A DNA stretch of 8,069 nucleotides from Acidobacteriota bacterium (GTDB lineage Bacteria; Acidobacteriota; Terriglobia; UBA7540), in the NCBI GenBank assembly GCA_021789565.1, contig JAJYJL010000073.1, positions 5,168-13,236 of the forward strand, in the 5' to 3' direction. Every line of letters begins with the position of its first letter. Position 1 is the first letter of the stretch. Below are positions 1 through 7,208 of the stretch, piece after piece. The notes under the pieces are model-generated. The model worked only from the letters and a program-made list of their open reading frames with translations. It was not told the DNA's origin and did no database searches. Both the position numbers and the translations under genes were made by a program.

Positions 1-1094
1 GCATACCTTGACCGCAGATTGATAATCCTCGTCCAGAGTTCGACGGCATCCTGATATCGCCGCTCCCTTTTGTGCTGGGCGGCAAGCTGCCACAGGGCCT
101 GGGGCTCAACCGATTCCGGCAGGCCGCTGGCAATCGCCTGCAGGCAGGTGGTTCGCGCCAGCTCGGAAGCTCCGGCGCGCTCCAGCACGCGGCTGAGGCT
201 GAACAGATCGCGGCTGTCGCAAGCGGCTCCGTCGCCCGCCCTGGCAATGGCCTGGCCCACCTCAACCGCAACCGCGGCAAGCGTTACGATGTCCAGCGCG
301 TTGTGGAAAAAGACCGGCTGCAAGGCCTTGGCGCTCCTCGTGCGCAGATAATCAAAATAGATTTGCGGAATTTCTGATCCCGGAACGTCGCCGTTGCGCG
401 CAATGCCCAGAAGTTCCCGCTCCAGGTTCTTGAGCTGGCAGCTTTCAAGCCGCAGTTTCCACAAGCGGCGCGCCGGATGCAGCAGGTCAAGGTGGACCAT
501 GCGCGAGAAAGGTGATTTCATCCGCGCCAGCGTGTAGCGCGTTTCAAGCAGCGGGATATCGAAAGTCTTGCCGTTGTAGGTCACGATTAGTTCGTAAGGC
601 TCCAGCGCCTCGGCCAGCGCGGCCAGGGCGGCTTTCTCTTCCGTAAAGTCCCGCAGAAAAAACTGGCGCACCCGGAAGCCCGGTCCCTCGGCGGCGCCGA
701 TTCCAATCAGAAAAGCACACGTGCCGGTGCCGCCGGCAAGCCCCGTGGTTTCCGTGTCGAGGTAAACCACCGAGGAAGCCGGCGGGATGTTATTGCCGTT
801 CAGAAACAGTTCCAGCGGCGCGAGGTCGGCGTGGGCGACATCGCCGACGCAGAACTTTCCGTAAGGCCGGCCGAAGGGAAGAAGCTGGCTGGCATGGAAA
901 TATTCGCCCCGCTTATTGCTGCAAACCTCGCCGTCGACGTAGTGCTCAACCCCGTGCGGTGCTTGCTGCGCCGCAACCCTTTTCGGCCGCTTCTCCATCC
1001 GCTGCAGGTATTCGAGCTGGCGCTCGAGCGAATCCTCGCGCACGGTTTTGCCGGCGGCTTTCTTAAGCTCCCGAAGTTTTTCTTCCAGGTTCAT
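1..1094 (-). CDS. mrfB: MrfB/YprB-type DEDDh exonuclease, 3' end outside window
   Basis: I translated this frame by hand: 364 open codons from ATG 1094-1092 to the left edge, with no stop. The start is well bounded, because an in-frame TGA lies two codons upstream (TGA GCA GCC ATG). There is no good Shine-Dalgarno. The RNase H-like DEDDh exonuclease core is clear: YLDTETTGLAGGTGT at residues 111-125 (D113, E115), YNGKTFDIPLLETRY at 173-187 (D179) and HNALDIVTL at 264-272 (H264, D268). Residues about 297-360 (SLSRVLERAGASELA, RRYQDAVELWTRI) look like TPR helices, as in the C-terminus of Bacillus YprB/MrfB. In that family the protein is a metal-dependent DNA exonuclease working with the helicase MrfA in repair of mitomycin C lesions. 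The helicase gene lies just upstream on the same strand, which supports the call. The C-terminal end is not visible. The assignment to the family is firm; the exact substrate in this organism is inference. Confidence 0.9.
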   Translation of the reverse strand, partial: MNLEEKLRELKKAAGKTVREDSLERQLEYLQRMEKRPKRVAAQQAPHGVEHYVDGEVCSNKRGEYFHASQLLPFGRPYGKFCVGDVAHADLAPLELFLNGNNIPPASSVVYLDTETTGLAGGTGTCAFLIGIGAAEGPGFRVRQFFLRDFTEEKAALAALAEALEPYELIVTYNGKTFDIPLLETRYTLARMKSPFSRMVHLDLLHPARRLWKLRLESCQLKNLERELLGIARNGDVPGSEIPQIYFDYLRTRSAKALQPVFFHNALDIVTLAAVAVEVGQAIARAGDGAACDSRDLFSLSRVLERAGASELARTTCLQAIASGLPESVEPQALWQLAAQHKRERRYQDAVELWTRIINLRSRY

Positions 1095-1125
1095 GGCTGC
1101 TCAAGTTGCGGGAAAAGGTCACCCG

Positions 1126-1150
1126 TCATGCCGGTCCCGCAGAGCGGGAG
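1126..1150 (-). repeat. Short palindromic repeat, copy A, between mrfA and mrfB
   Basis: A 25-base unit that, read on the minus strand, matches the unit at 3798-3822 at 22 of 25 positions. Its centre is a hairpin: TCCCGC (1135-1140), loop AGA, GCGGGA (1144-1149). It sits in the 106-base gap between the helicase stop and the nuclease start. It resembles short intergenic hairpin repeats that I remember from acidobacterial genomes, but I cannot run that search here. Confidence 0.6.
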
Positions 1151-1182
1151 CAGCATCTGCGTATTTGCGTGAAAATAAATGC

Positions 1183-1210
1183 AGAGATCCTTCGCTCCGT
1201 TCAGGATGAC
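1183..1210 (-). repeat. Interspersed repeat unit overlapping the mrfA stop codon
   Basis: Read on the minus strand this stretch runs GTCATCCTGAACGGAGCGAA followed by GGATCTCTG. It has a small inverted pair, ATCCT (1187-1191) with AGGAT (1203-1207). From memory, near-identical units are scattered through intergenic DNA of Acidobacteriota and other high-G+C bacteria. The TGA of the helicase gene (1201-1203) is part of the unit. Only one copy is in this window, so the call as a repeat rests on recall. Confidence 0.5.
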
Positions 1211-3609
1211 GACTGCAGAACGGTACTCAGAATCGCCAGCGCCACTTCCTTTCCCTTCTCCCCCACTTCGCCCGCCGGCCCCACGCACGAGGGGCAGCCG
1301 GACTCGCAAGGACAATTCACGATCAGCCGGCGGGTGTTTTCCAGCAGGCTCGGGCTCAGGCGGAACAGCGGTTCGCTGAACCCAATCCCGCCAGGATACT
1401 TATCATAAAGGTAGATGTTGGGCTCAAAGATTTTCGTGTAAACGGACGGGCGGCCCTGGGCCGGCGGCGAGGTTTCGGCATCCTCCGCGATGGCCAGGTT
1501 CTCACCCACCGCCACGCCGAGGTCGCGCGCGTCGCACATCATCAGCAGGGTGCCAATCGCCTGCAGCGCGTGGGCCAACCCCTGGACGCCGTTCAGCCGG
1601 TCATCGCGCGTGTAGGGCATGGCCTCCAGCAGCGGCTGCGGCAACGTCAGCCAGAACGCTGTTGTGTGCATCTCCTGTTCAGGCAGCATCAACTCACCGG
1701 AACCCACATTCTGGTTGGTGTGGAACTTGATCTTTTTGAATCCCACAACCTGCGTATTCACCTGGACCTCGCCGTGATTTCTGAAAGCAGGCCCGGCCGG
1801 CGACGAGTCAAAATTCTCCAGAATCTTGATCCGGGTGTAGGAAATGGCATCGGTGTAGTATTCCGAATCGCACTGGCGCACGTAAGCCTTGCGCTCTTCG
1901 TAGTCCAGCCGCTCCACATGGTACTGCTGGCCCTCCTGCAGGTAGATGGCCTTTTCGTGCACGGTGGTCAGCGCGCTGGTAAAGTCCACTTCGCCGATAA
2001 TGCGCGGCTCGCCGGTGACGTCGACGATCACAAAATTATCCGAGGAGACAGAACGCAGGCTGATGGCATCCGCGGGATAGCTTTCTGAAATCCAGTGCCA
2101 GCCCTCGCTGGTCTTGTGGAGGAATCCGAGTTCCTCAAGATGCTTGCAGAGCAGCTTGAGATCGAGCTCGCCGAATTTCTCATCTTCTTTCAGCGGAAGC
2201 TCGAAGGCCGCGCACTTCAAATGGTTGAGCAGGATCTGGAGGTTGTCCGGATTCACGTAGCCGTGCTCGGGCGAATGATCGAAGAAATAGTCGGGGTTCT
2301 GAACAATAAACTGGTCGAGCGGCGCGCTGGTAGCCACCAGCAGCGCGGCGGAACTGCCTTCGCGGCGGCCGGCCCTGCCCGCCCGCTGCCAGGTGGAAGC
2401 AATGGTGCCCGGATAGCCCGCCATCACCGCCACGTCGAGGCTGCCGATGTCGATGCCCAGCTCGAGGGCGTTGGTGGCAACCACGCCCAGCAACCGCCCT
2501 TCGCGGAGGTCGCGCTCAATTTCACGCCGTTCGAGCGGCAAATACCCGCCCCGGTATCCGCGAACCACTTCCGGGCCCACCGGCCGCCGGGCAAAATCTT
2601 CTTTCAGGTAAGTCACCAGGATTTCCGTGGCCAGGCGCGAGTTGGCGAAGACAATGGTTTCCAGGCCCCGCATCATGAAGGCCTTCGCCAGCCTGCGGGT
2701 CTCATTCAGATAGGAGCGGCGAATGCCAAGCTGCTGGTTCACCACCGGCGGGTTGTAAAGCACAAAAAACTTTTCCGCTGCGGGCGCGCCGTTCTCAGCC
2801 ACCAGCACGATGTCCTGCTCGATGATGCGCGTGGCCAGTTCAGCAGGATTGGCGATGGTGGCCGAGGTGCAGACAAATTGCGGATGGCTGCCGTAGAATT
2901 CCGCGATGCGCTTGAGCCGCCGGATGACGTTGGCCAGGTGGCTGCCAAAAACACCGCGGTAGTAGTGCAGCTCATCGATCACAACGTAGCGAAGATTTTC
3001 AAACAGCCGCTCCCACTTGGTGTGGTGCGGCAGGATGCCCGTGTGGAGCATGTCCGGATTGGTGATCACCAGGTTGGCCCGGGCGCGGATGGCCTTGCGC
3101 GCGTCCTGCGGAGTGTCGCCGTCGTAGGTAAAGGTTCGAAGATCGTCGCCCAGCTTTTCCGTCCAGCGGTTCAGTTCCACAAGCTGGTCCTGCGAGAGGG
3201 CCTTGGTGGGGAAAAGATAGAGCACCCGCGCATCCGGATTTTCAACCAGCTCGCTCAGGATGGGCAGGTTGTAGCAGAGCGTCTTGCCGGAGGCCGTGGG
3301 TGGGACTACAACAACGTTCCTGCCCTCATGGGCCAGCTTGGCGGCAACGGCCTGGTGCGAGTAGAGGTTTTCGACGCCCTTCGACCGCAGCGCCTCCTTC
3401 ACGCGCTCGGGAAGGAACTCAGGAAACGGCGCCACGCGCGCTTCCCGCGCCGGGTAATGCCGCACGGCGGTGACGCCTCCTTCGCGGCGGGAACCCTTGA
3501 AGCTGTTCTGGATTTCCTGAACGACGGATTCGATGGAGGCGGTGCCGCGAAACGGGCCTTCCAGTTCGTGGGCCTGGGGAACCAAATGAGTTTGTGACGG
3601 GAGCTTCAT
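1201..3609 (-). CDS. mrfA: MrfA/YprA-type DEAD/DEAH-box helicase with C-terminal DUF1998 domain
   Basis: An 802-residue ATP-dependent superfamily 2 helicase. Numbered from ATG 3609, the motifs are: SHQ near 84-86, motif I PPTASGKT 103-110, Ia FPTKALSQDQ 133-142, TNPDMLH 183-189, motif II DELH 212-215, motif III SAT 249-251, IV IVFANSR 319-325, V TNALELGIDI 379-388 and VI QRAGRAGRR 408-416. The C-terminal half ends with CPCESGCPSC at 766-775, the CxCx3CxxC metal-binding cluster of DUF1998 proteins such as Bacillus MrfA (YprA). Length and layout fit that family. I chose ATG 3609 because AGAGAGG sits 4 bases upstream. An in-frame TTG at 3639 would add 10 residues and is the alternative. The mrfB-like nuclease follows on the same strand after 106 bases, the order known in Bacillus. 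The TGA stop (1201-1203) lies inside an intergenic repeat, so the last few residues (LQSSS) are probably repeat-derived. Confidence 0.93.
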   Translation of the reverse strand: MKLPSQTHLVPQAHELEGPFRGTASIESVVQEIQNSFKGSRREGGVTAVRHYPAREARVAPFPEFLPERVKEALRSKGVENLYSHQAVAAKLAHEGRNVVVVPPTASGKTLCYNLPILSELVENPDARVLYLFPTKALSQDQLVELNRWTEKLGDDLRTFTYDGDTPQDARKAIRARANLVITNPDMLHTGILPHHTKWERLFENLRYVVIDELHYYRGVFGSHLANVIRRLKRIAEFYGSHPQFVCTSATIANPAELATRIIEQDIVLVAENGAPAAEKFFVLYNPPVVNQQLGIRRSYLNETRRLAKAFMMRGLETIVFANSRLATEILVTYLKEDFARRPVGPEVVRGYRGGYLPLERREIERDLREGRLLGVVATNALELGIDIGSLDVAVMAGYPGTIASTWQRAGRAGRREGSSAALLVATSAPLDQFIVQNPDYFFDHSPEHGYVNPDNLQILLNHLKCAAFELPLKEDEKFGELDLKLLCKHLEELGFLHKTSEGWHWISESYPADAISLRSVSSDNFVIVDVTGEPRIIGEVDFTSALTTVHEKAIYLQEGQQYHVERLDYEERKAYVRQCDSEYYTDAISYTRIKILENFDSSPAGPAFRNHGEVQVNTQVVGFKKIKFHTNQNVGSGELMLPEQEMHTTAFWLTLPQPLLEAMPYTRDDRLNGVQGLAHALQAIGTLLMMCDARDLGVAVGENLAIAEDAETSPPAQGRPSVYTKIFEPNIYLYDKYPGGIGFSEPLFRLSPSLLENTRRLIVNCPCESGCPSCVGPAGEVGEKGKEVALAILSTVLQSSS

Positions 3610-3667
3610 GTCGCCTCTCTGAGCCAAAAGCGCCGGCAAGGGCCTTCGCCTTTTATTCGCTCATGCT

Positions 3668-3673
3668 ATCATA
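3668..3673 (-). promoter_or_regulatory. Possible -10 box for mrfA
   Basis: On the minus strand TATGAT matches TATAAT at 5 of 6 positions and lies 58 bases upstream of ATG 3609, a reasonable leader length. I see no convincing -35 hexamer at the usual distance, so this is a weak call made on one box only. Confidence 0.25.
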
Positions 3674-3797
3674 CACCCGCGCAGCTCCCAACAGGAAAGT
3701 CTGGCCGGTGTCGCTGTCATTCCGCAGAGGGCCAACCTTTTTGATTGGTCCGAGGCATCTGCTCCGCTTCCATTTGCATGGTCAAAAGCAGTTTCCT

Positions 3798-3822
3798 CTC
3801 CCGCTTTGCGGGATCGGGATGA
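3798..3822 (+). repeat. Short palindromic repeat, copy B, upstream of mrfA
   Basis: This unit matches copy A (1126-1150, minus strand) at 22 of 25 positions. Its hairpin is TCCCGC (3799-3804), loop TTT, GCGGGA (3808-3813). The loop and flanks differ from copy A while the stem is kept, as expected of a palindromic repeat selected or copied as a structure. The two copies lie in inverted orientation on either side of the helicase gene. Confidence 0.6.
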
Positions 3823-3907
3823 GCTTCGGAGTAATGCGGCGAGTTTTGTAACTTGGAACAGTAGAATTCTTGAAAGCCAGTTCCCGGCAAAAGTACGTTC
3901 CAGGTCA

Positions 3908-3936
3908 TTGACTTTACCTCTCTGAATTCTAATAAT
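3908..3936 (+). promoter_or_regulatory. Candidate sigma70-type promoter for the E1 gene
   Basis: TTGACT (3908-3913) and AATAAT (3931-3936) each match the consensus at 5 of 6 positions and are separated by exactly 17 bases, in a locally A+T-rich stretch. The mismatch in the -10 box is at its first T, an important position, so strength is uncertain. It would give a leader of about 60 bases. A second A+T-rich box, TATAAG at 3972-3977, lacks a -35 partner. Confidence 0.45.
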
Positions 3937-3993
3937 ATCTGGCGGGCTTCCGGCAGCAAAAAGTTGTACTCTATAAGAAAAGATCCCTGTAGT

Positions 3994-3999
3994 AAGGAG
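3994..3999 (+). promoter_or_regulatory. Strong ribosome binding site of the E1 gene
   Basis: AAGGAG lies 4 bases before ATG 4004, within AAGGAGCGGA. It is the clearest Shine-Dalgarno in the window and fixes the start of the 703-residue protein. Confidence 0.7.
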
Positions 4000-4003
4000 C
4001 GGA

Positions 4004-6115
4004 ATGGCAACAGTTATTTCGGCTTATCAGCCACCCCGTCCATCCAAGGATTTGTTCCTGAACGCCTACCGTGTGATGTATCTGGCCAGGAAAGTTGACG
4101 ACAAAGAGATCCAGCTCAAGCGGCAGAACCGCGCATTCTTTCAGATCAACGGGGTCGGGCATGAAGCGATCCAGGTGGCGGCCGCCATGCACCTGAAGCC
4201 CGGCGTTGACTGGTTCTATCCCTATTACCGCGACAGGGCCCTCTGCCTGCAACTGGGCATGACGGCGCTGGATATCCTGCTGGCAAGCGTGGGCGCCAAA
4301 GACGATCCGAATTCAGGCGGACGGCAGATGCCTTCCCACTGGAGTTCGAGGCCGCTTCACATTGTTTCCAGCTCCAGCGCCACCGGCACCCAGGTTTTGC
4401 AGGCGGTCGGAGCGGCGGAAGCGAACCGCTATTTTTCCCAGATTCCGGAAGCAGCCGAACTAGCATCGAGCTTTCATGCGGACGAAATTGCCTTTACTTC
4501 TCTCGGTGACGGCGCAACCAGTGAAGGCGAGTTCTGGGAATCGCTGAATTACACCTGCCTTCGCGGGCTGCCAGTGCTTTACCTGATCGAAGACAATGGC
4601 TACGCCATCTCCGTTCCCGTCGACGACCAGACCGCAGGCGGCAGCATTTCGGGGCTGGTCAAGGATTACCCCGGCCTCCTGACCGTGGAATGCGACGGGA
4701 CGGACTTCCTGGAAAGTTATGAGGCGGCCGGCAAGGCTGTGTCCTATGTCCGCAAGCAGAGAAAGCCCGCGCTGATTCACGCCCATGTGGTGCGGCCCTA
4801 TTCGCATTCCATGTCGGACGACGAAAGGTTGTATAAGCCGCAGGAGATTCGGGAGAGGGAAGCCAAACAGGACCCCGTCCACAAGCTGGCGCACCGCCTG
4901 GTGGCAGAGGGTTTGGCGACGGAAGCGGAATTGAAGGCCCTGGAAGCCGAGGTGGACCGTGAGATTCGCGAAGCGGCCGACCGGGCGCTGGCCGCCGCGC
5001 CCCCTGATCCCGAAACCCTGATGGACTTTATTTATTCCCCCACCGTCGACCCCACTTCTGAAAGATTTGACCAGCCGGCCAAATCGCATGGCGACCCCAA
5101 AACCATGGTGGACCTTCTCAACGCCTGCCTGAGGGACGAGATGGCGCGCGACCCGCGGGTTGTTGTCTTCGGTGAGGATGTTGCCGATTGCAGCCATGAG
5201 AAGGACATCGACAAACTGAAAGGCAAGGGAGGTGTCTTCAAAGTCACTCACGGCCTACAGCGCCAGTTTGGCGCCGACCGTTGTTACAACGCGCCCATCG
5301 CAGAGGCCAGCATCCTGGGCCGGGCCATGGGAATGGCCACGCGGGGACTCAAACCGGTTGTCGAGGTCCAGTTTTTTGACTACATCTGGCCGGCGTTTAT
5401 GCAAATGCGCAATGAGATTCCAACCCTGCGCTGGCGGTCGAACAACGTATTCTCCTGCCCCCTGGTGCTGCGGGCGCCGATTGGCGGGTACCTGATGGGC
5501 GGCGCCATTTATCACAGCCAGTCGGGCGAATCGATTTTCACCCACCTGCCCGGCTGGCACGTGGTGTTGCCTTCCAACGCTCTGGACGCCAACGGGCTGC
5601 TCCGCACCGCCATCCGCTCGGACGATCCCGTGCTCTTCCTCGAACCCAAGCACCTTTACCGGCAAACGTACAATCGCGCTCCCTACCCCGGCCCGGATTA
5701 TATGATTCCCTTTGGCAAGGCGAAGCTGGTGAGGGAAGGCAGCGACCTGACCATTGTGACTTATGGGGCGCTGGTCAACCGCTCACTGCAGGCATCGCGA
5801 GAACTTGAAAAGGAAGGAATCAGCGCTGAAATCCTGGACCTTCGCTCCCTGCAGCCTTATGACTGGGAGCTGATCAGCGCGTCGGTGAAAAGGACGAGCC
5901 GGGTGCTGGTGGCTTATGAAGACTGCCTCTCCTGGGGCTACGGAGCGGAGATTGCCGCCCGCATTGCGGACGAGCTTTTTGAGTTTCTGGACGCGCCGGT
6001 GCGCCGCCTGGCGGATAAGGACGTCTATGTGCCTTACCATCCCGTTCTGGAAGACGCCATGCTGCCACAGGTGGCCGATGTGGTGAAAGCAGCCAGAGAC
6101 CTGGTGGCGTTCTAA
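4004..6115 (+). CDS. Fused alpha+beta E1 component of a branched-chain 2-oxo acid dehydrogenase
   Basis: A 703-residue thiamine-diphosphate-dependent E1 that decarboxylates a 2-oxo acid and passes the acyl group to a lipoyl E2. Residues about 15-340 are the E1-alpha part: GRQMPSHW at 106-113, typical of branched-chain rather than pyruvate enzymes, the ThDP/Mg motif [16 protein letters not shown] at 168-183 with EDNGYAIS at 196-203, and the conserved loop YSHSMSDD at 266-273. A linker at about 340-362 leads to the E1-beta part (about 363-703): GEDVADC at 390-396, [16 protein letters not shown] at 430-445 with the likely ThDP-activating Glu434, YHSQSGES at 503-510 with the likely catalytic His504, then the C-terminal transketolase domain ([25 protein letters not shown]). 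The length equals alpha plus beta, so it is a true in-frame fusion. No E2 or E3 gene is adjacent. Substrate preference (branched-chain over pyruvate) is inferred from motifs. Confidence 0.92.
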   Translation: MATVISAYQPPRPSKDLFLNAYRVMYLARKVDDKEIQLKRQNRAFFQINGVGHEAIQVAAAMHLKPGVDWFYPYYRDRALCLQLGMTALDILLASVGAKDDPNSGGRQMPSHWSSRPLHIVSSSSATGTQVLQAVGAAEANRYFSQIPEAAELASSFHADEIAFTSLGDGATSEGEFWESLNYTCLRGLPVLYLIEDNGYAISVPVDDQTAGGSISGLVKDYPGLLTVECDGTDFLESYEAAGKAVSYVRKQRKPALIHAHVVRPYSHSMSDDERLYKPQEIREREAKQDPVHKLAHRLVAEGLATEAELKALEAEVDREIREAADRALAAAPPDPETLMDFIYSPTVDPTSERFDQPAKSHGDPKTMVDLLNACLRDEMARDPRVVVFGEDVADCSHEKDIDKLKGKGGVFKVTHGLQRQFGADRCYNAPIAEASILGRAMGMATRGLKPVVEVQFFDYIWPAFMQMRNEIPTLRWRSNNVFSCPLVLRAPIGGYLMGGAIYHSQSGESIFTHLPGWHVVLPSNALDANGLLRTAIRSDDPVLFLEPKHLYRQTYNRAPYPGPDYMIPFGKAKLVREGSDLTIVTYGALVNRSLQASRELEKEGISAEILDLRSLQPYDWELISASVKRTSRVLVAYEDCLSWGYGAEIAARIADELFEFLDAPVRRLADKDVYVPYHPVLEDAMLPQVADVVKAARDLVAF

Positions 6116-6131
6116 GGAATCAGGCAGGCAG

Positions 6132-6190
6132 TCTTCGGCCTGGCCAAACAGAGAAGGCCGGCCCTCCCGGGAAAGGTCAGGCGCCGAAGA
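6132..6190. terminator. Bulged hairpin in the convergent gap, possible bidirectional terminator
   Basis: The arm TCTTCGGCCTGGCC (6132-6145) pairs with GGTCAGGCGCCGAAGA (6175-6190): 14 base pairs with a 2-base bulge (6182-6183) and one G-T pair. The loop itself contains GGCCGGCC. It lies in the 107 bases between the converging ends of the E1 gene and the small CxxC gene, where a shared terminator is expected. Neither strand has a T-run after the stem, so classical Rho-independent termination is not shown. Confidence 0.4.
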
Positions 6191-6222
6191 AGCGGGAGAT
6201 CGATCGCTGCCGGCGGCTTGCT

Positions 6223-6378
6223 TCAGCCGACTCCCAACTCATCAATCTTTTCAAGCGGAGTTCCGCACCGGCGGCAAATGACCGCGGCGCAATCCCCGCA
6301 TACCAACGGATCGTCAACTTCGATTTTGCATAGCGGGCAATAAAATGATCCAGCATCAGGGTCTTCAAGATTTTCCAT
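6223..6378 (-). CDS. Small protein with three CxxC pairs, zinc-ribbon-like
   Basis: A 51-residue frame, ATG 6378-6376 to TGA 6223-6225, found by hand translation. It has six cysteines in three CxxC pairs: C14/C17 (YCPLCKIEV), C27/C30 (VCGDCAAVI) and C35/C38 (CRRCGTPLE). This spacing is what a small zinc-ribbon or RING-like metal-binding fold would show. The surrounding residues are acidic and charged, with no membrane segment. GGGGTG lies 6 bases upstream as a moderate ribosome binding site, and an in-frame TTG five codons upstream is a less likely start. The gene follows the alpha/beta hydrolase on the same strand after 49 bases, so co-transcription is likely. I do not recognise a named family, and the function is unknown. 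Metal binding is inference from the cysteine pattern. The longer overlapping frame at 6177-6425 shows no protein features. Confidence 0.7.
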   Translation of the reverse strand: MENLEDPDAGSFYCPLCKIEVDDPLVCGDCAAVICRRCGTPLEKIDELGVG

Positions 6379-6427
6379 CGGTTCACCCCGCAAGTCGATT
6401 TACTCGGGAGCTTGACAGCCATCACTT

Positions 6428-7114
6428 TTATTGTAATGGATTTACGACTCCCTGGAGAAAATCCTGTATCTCCAATTGCAGATCGTGCAGTTTGCCGGCC
6501 AGGAAGTGATCAGCATCCTGCACAAAGCGCAACCGCTTCGGTCCTTTCAATGAACGAAAGAGCTTCTCAACATTTTCCCGGGAGCCGAACCTATCCTGCG
6601 TTCCCTGCACCACCAGCTTGGGTTTCCGGTCGTTTTCGAGAAAGCTGAAGTCCGCGGAGTTTACCGGAAGACCGATCCCCACCAGGCTGTTGACCCGCGG
6701 GTCTGGCGAACCCACGGCCAGAGCGACCACCGACCCAAAGGAGAATCCCATCATGGAGACAGGAAGCTGCGGAAACCGCTCCGTGAGGTAATCGAGCGCC
6801 GCGCGGGCGTCGTCGCGCTCGCCAATGCCATGCCCATACGTCGCTTCGCTGAGGCCCACACCGCGAAAATTGAAACGCAGGGTGGGAATGTGCAGATGAA
6901 TGGCCGCCTTGGCGGCCCTGAAAACAACCTTGTTGTGCATGGAGCCGCCATAGAGCGGATGCGGATGGCACACAACAGCAAGCTGGCGCGGCTTCCACTC
7001 GGGATTCCACTCGAGCAGCGCCTCAAGGTTTCCCGCAGCCCCGGCAATGGTCAGTCTTTCAATCTTCGTGGCGGCCCCCGTTATGGCCTTCGTATTTTCT
7101 TCATCGCGCCTCAA
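6428..7114 (-). CDS. Alpha/beta hydrolase of the COG2945 type
   Basis: A 228-residue soluble serine hydrolase-fold protein. The early motif CHPHPLYGGSMHNKVV (49-64) is the signature of the COG2945 group of predicted alpha/beta hydrolases. LRFNFRGVGLSE (79-90) follows. The nucleophile elbow is GFSFGS at 123-128 with Ser125. The acid is probably Asp174 (GTQDRFGS) and the base His203 (DADHFLAGK), giving a complete triad. No signal peptide or membrane segment is seen, so it is probably cytoplasmic. Length is normal for the group. The start is TTG 7114-7112, supported by AAGGTG (7122-7127) 7 bases upstream; no in-frame ATG occurs before residue 59. The natural substrate of this group is not known to me, and the neighbours do not suggest one. 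The CxxC gene follows after 49 bases. Confidence 0.88.
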   Translation of the reverse strand: MRRDEENTKAITGAATKIERLTIAGAAGNLEALLEWNPEWKPRQLAVVCHPHPLYGGSMHNKVVFRAAKAAIHLHIPTLRFNFRGVGLSEATYGHGIGERDDARAALDYLTERFPQLPVSMMGFSFGSVVALAVGSPDPRVNSLVGIGLPVNSADFSFLENDRKPKLVVQGTQDRFGSRENVEKLFRSLKGPKRLRFVQDADHFLAGKLHDLQLEIQDFLQGVVNPLQ

Positions 7115-7208
7115 AAATTGTCACCTTAGGCGCGGGGGGCCTCTCCTGTCAACACTAAGTGGTGGATGGTGGATGGGAACCCTTTCTCCGTGAACTTCCT
7201 GAAAATGC

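Larger units (their letters stand above)
3610..4003. other. 394-base divergent intergenic region with repeat remnants and promoters
   Basis: No credible gene is seen here. The mrfA-proximal part (3610-3720) holds the helicase ribosome binding site and a possible -10 box. The middle (about 3715-3825) holds hairpin-forming sequence: GGGCCAA (3729-3735) can pair with TTGGTCC (3745-3751, one G-T), and copy B of the short palindromic repeat follows at 3798-3822. The right part (about 3905-4003) is clearly more A+T-rich and carries the likely promoter and ribosome binding site of the E1 gene. Short open frames in this region have no recognisable protein features. Confidence 0.6.

Noticed and set aside
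831..1172. 113-codon plus-strand frame
   Set aside because: It is antisense to the N-terminal part of the DEDDh nuclease and has no recognisable features.
2095..3597. 500-codon open frame on the plus strand, antisense to the helicase gene
   Set aside because: It lies wholly opposite a gene with all helicase motifs. Its translation has no recognisable domain and has the composition typical of antisense frames in G+C-rich genes.
4460..5251. 263-codon open frame on the minus strand within the E1 gene
   Set aside because: It is antisense to the E1 thiamine-diphosphate region and shows no family motif; the E1 frame has clear catalytic motifs and a strong ribosome binding site.
6177..6425. 82-codon minus-strand frame overlapping the CxxC gene
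   Set aside because: The translation lacks recognisable features and runs through the convergent hairpin, whereas the overlapping 51-codon frame has three ordered CxxC pairs.
7123..7152. Perfect TTGACA (minus strand, 7147-7152) as a -35 for the hydrolase gene
   Set aside because: The only hexamer at proper distance (TAAGGT, 7123-7128) matches poorly and coincides with the ribosome binding site; transcription would begin almost at the TTG start, which conflicts with using that site.
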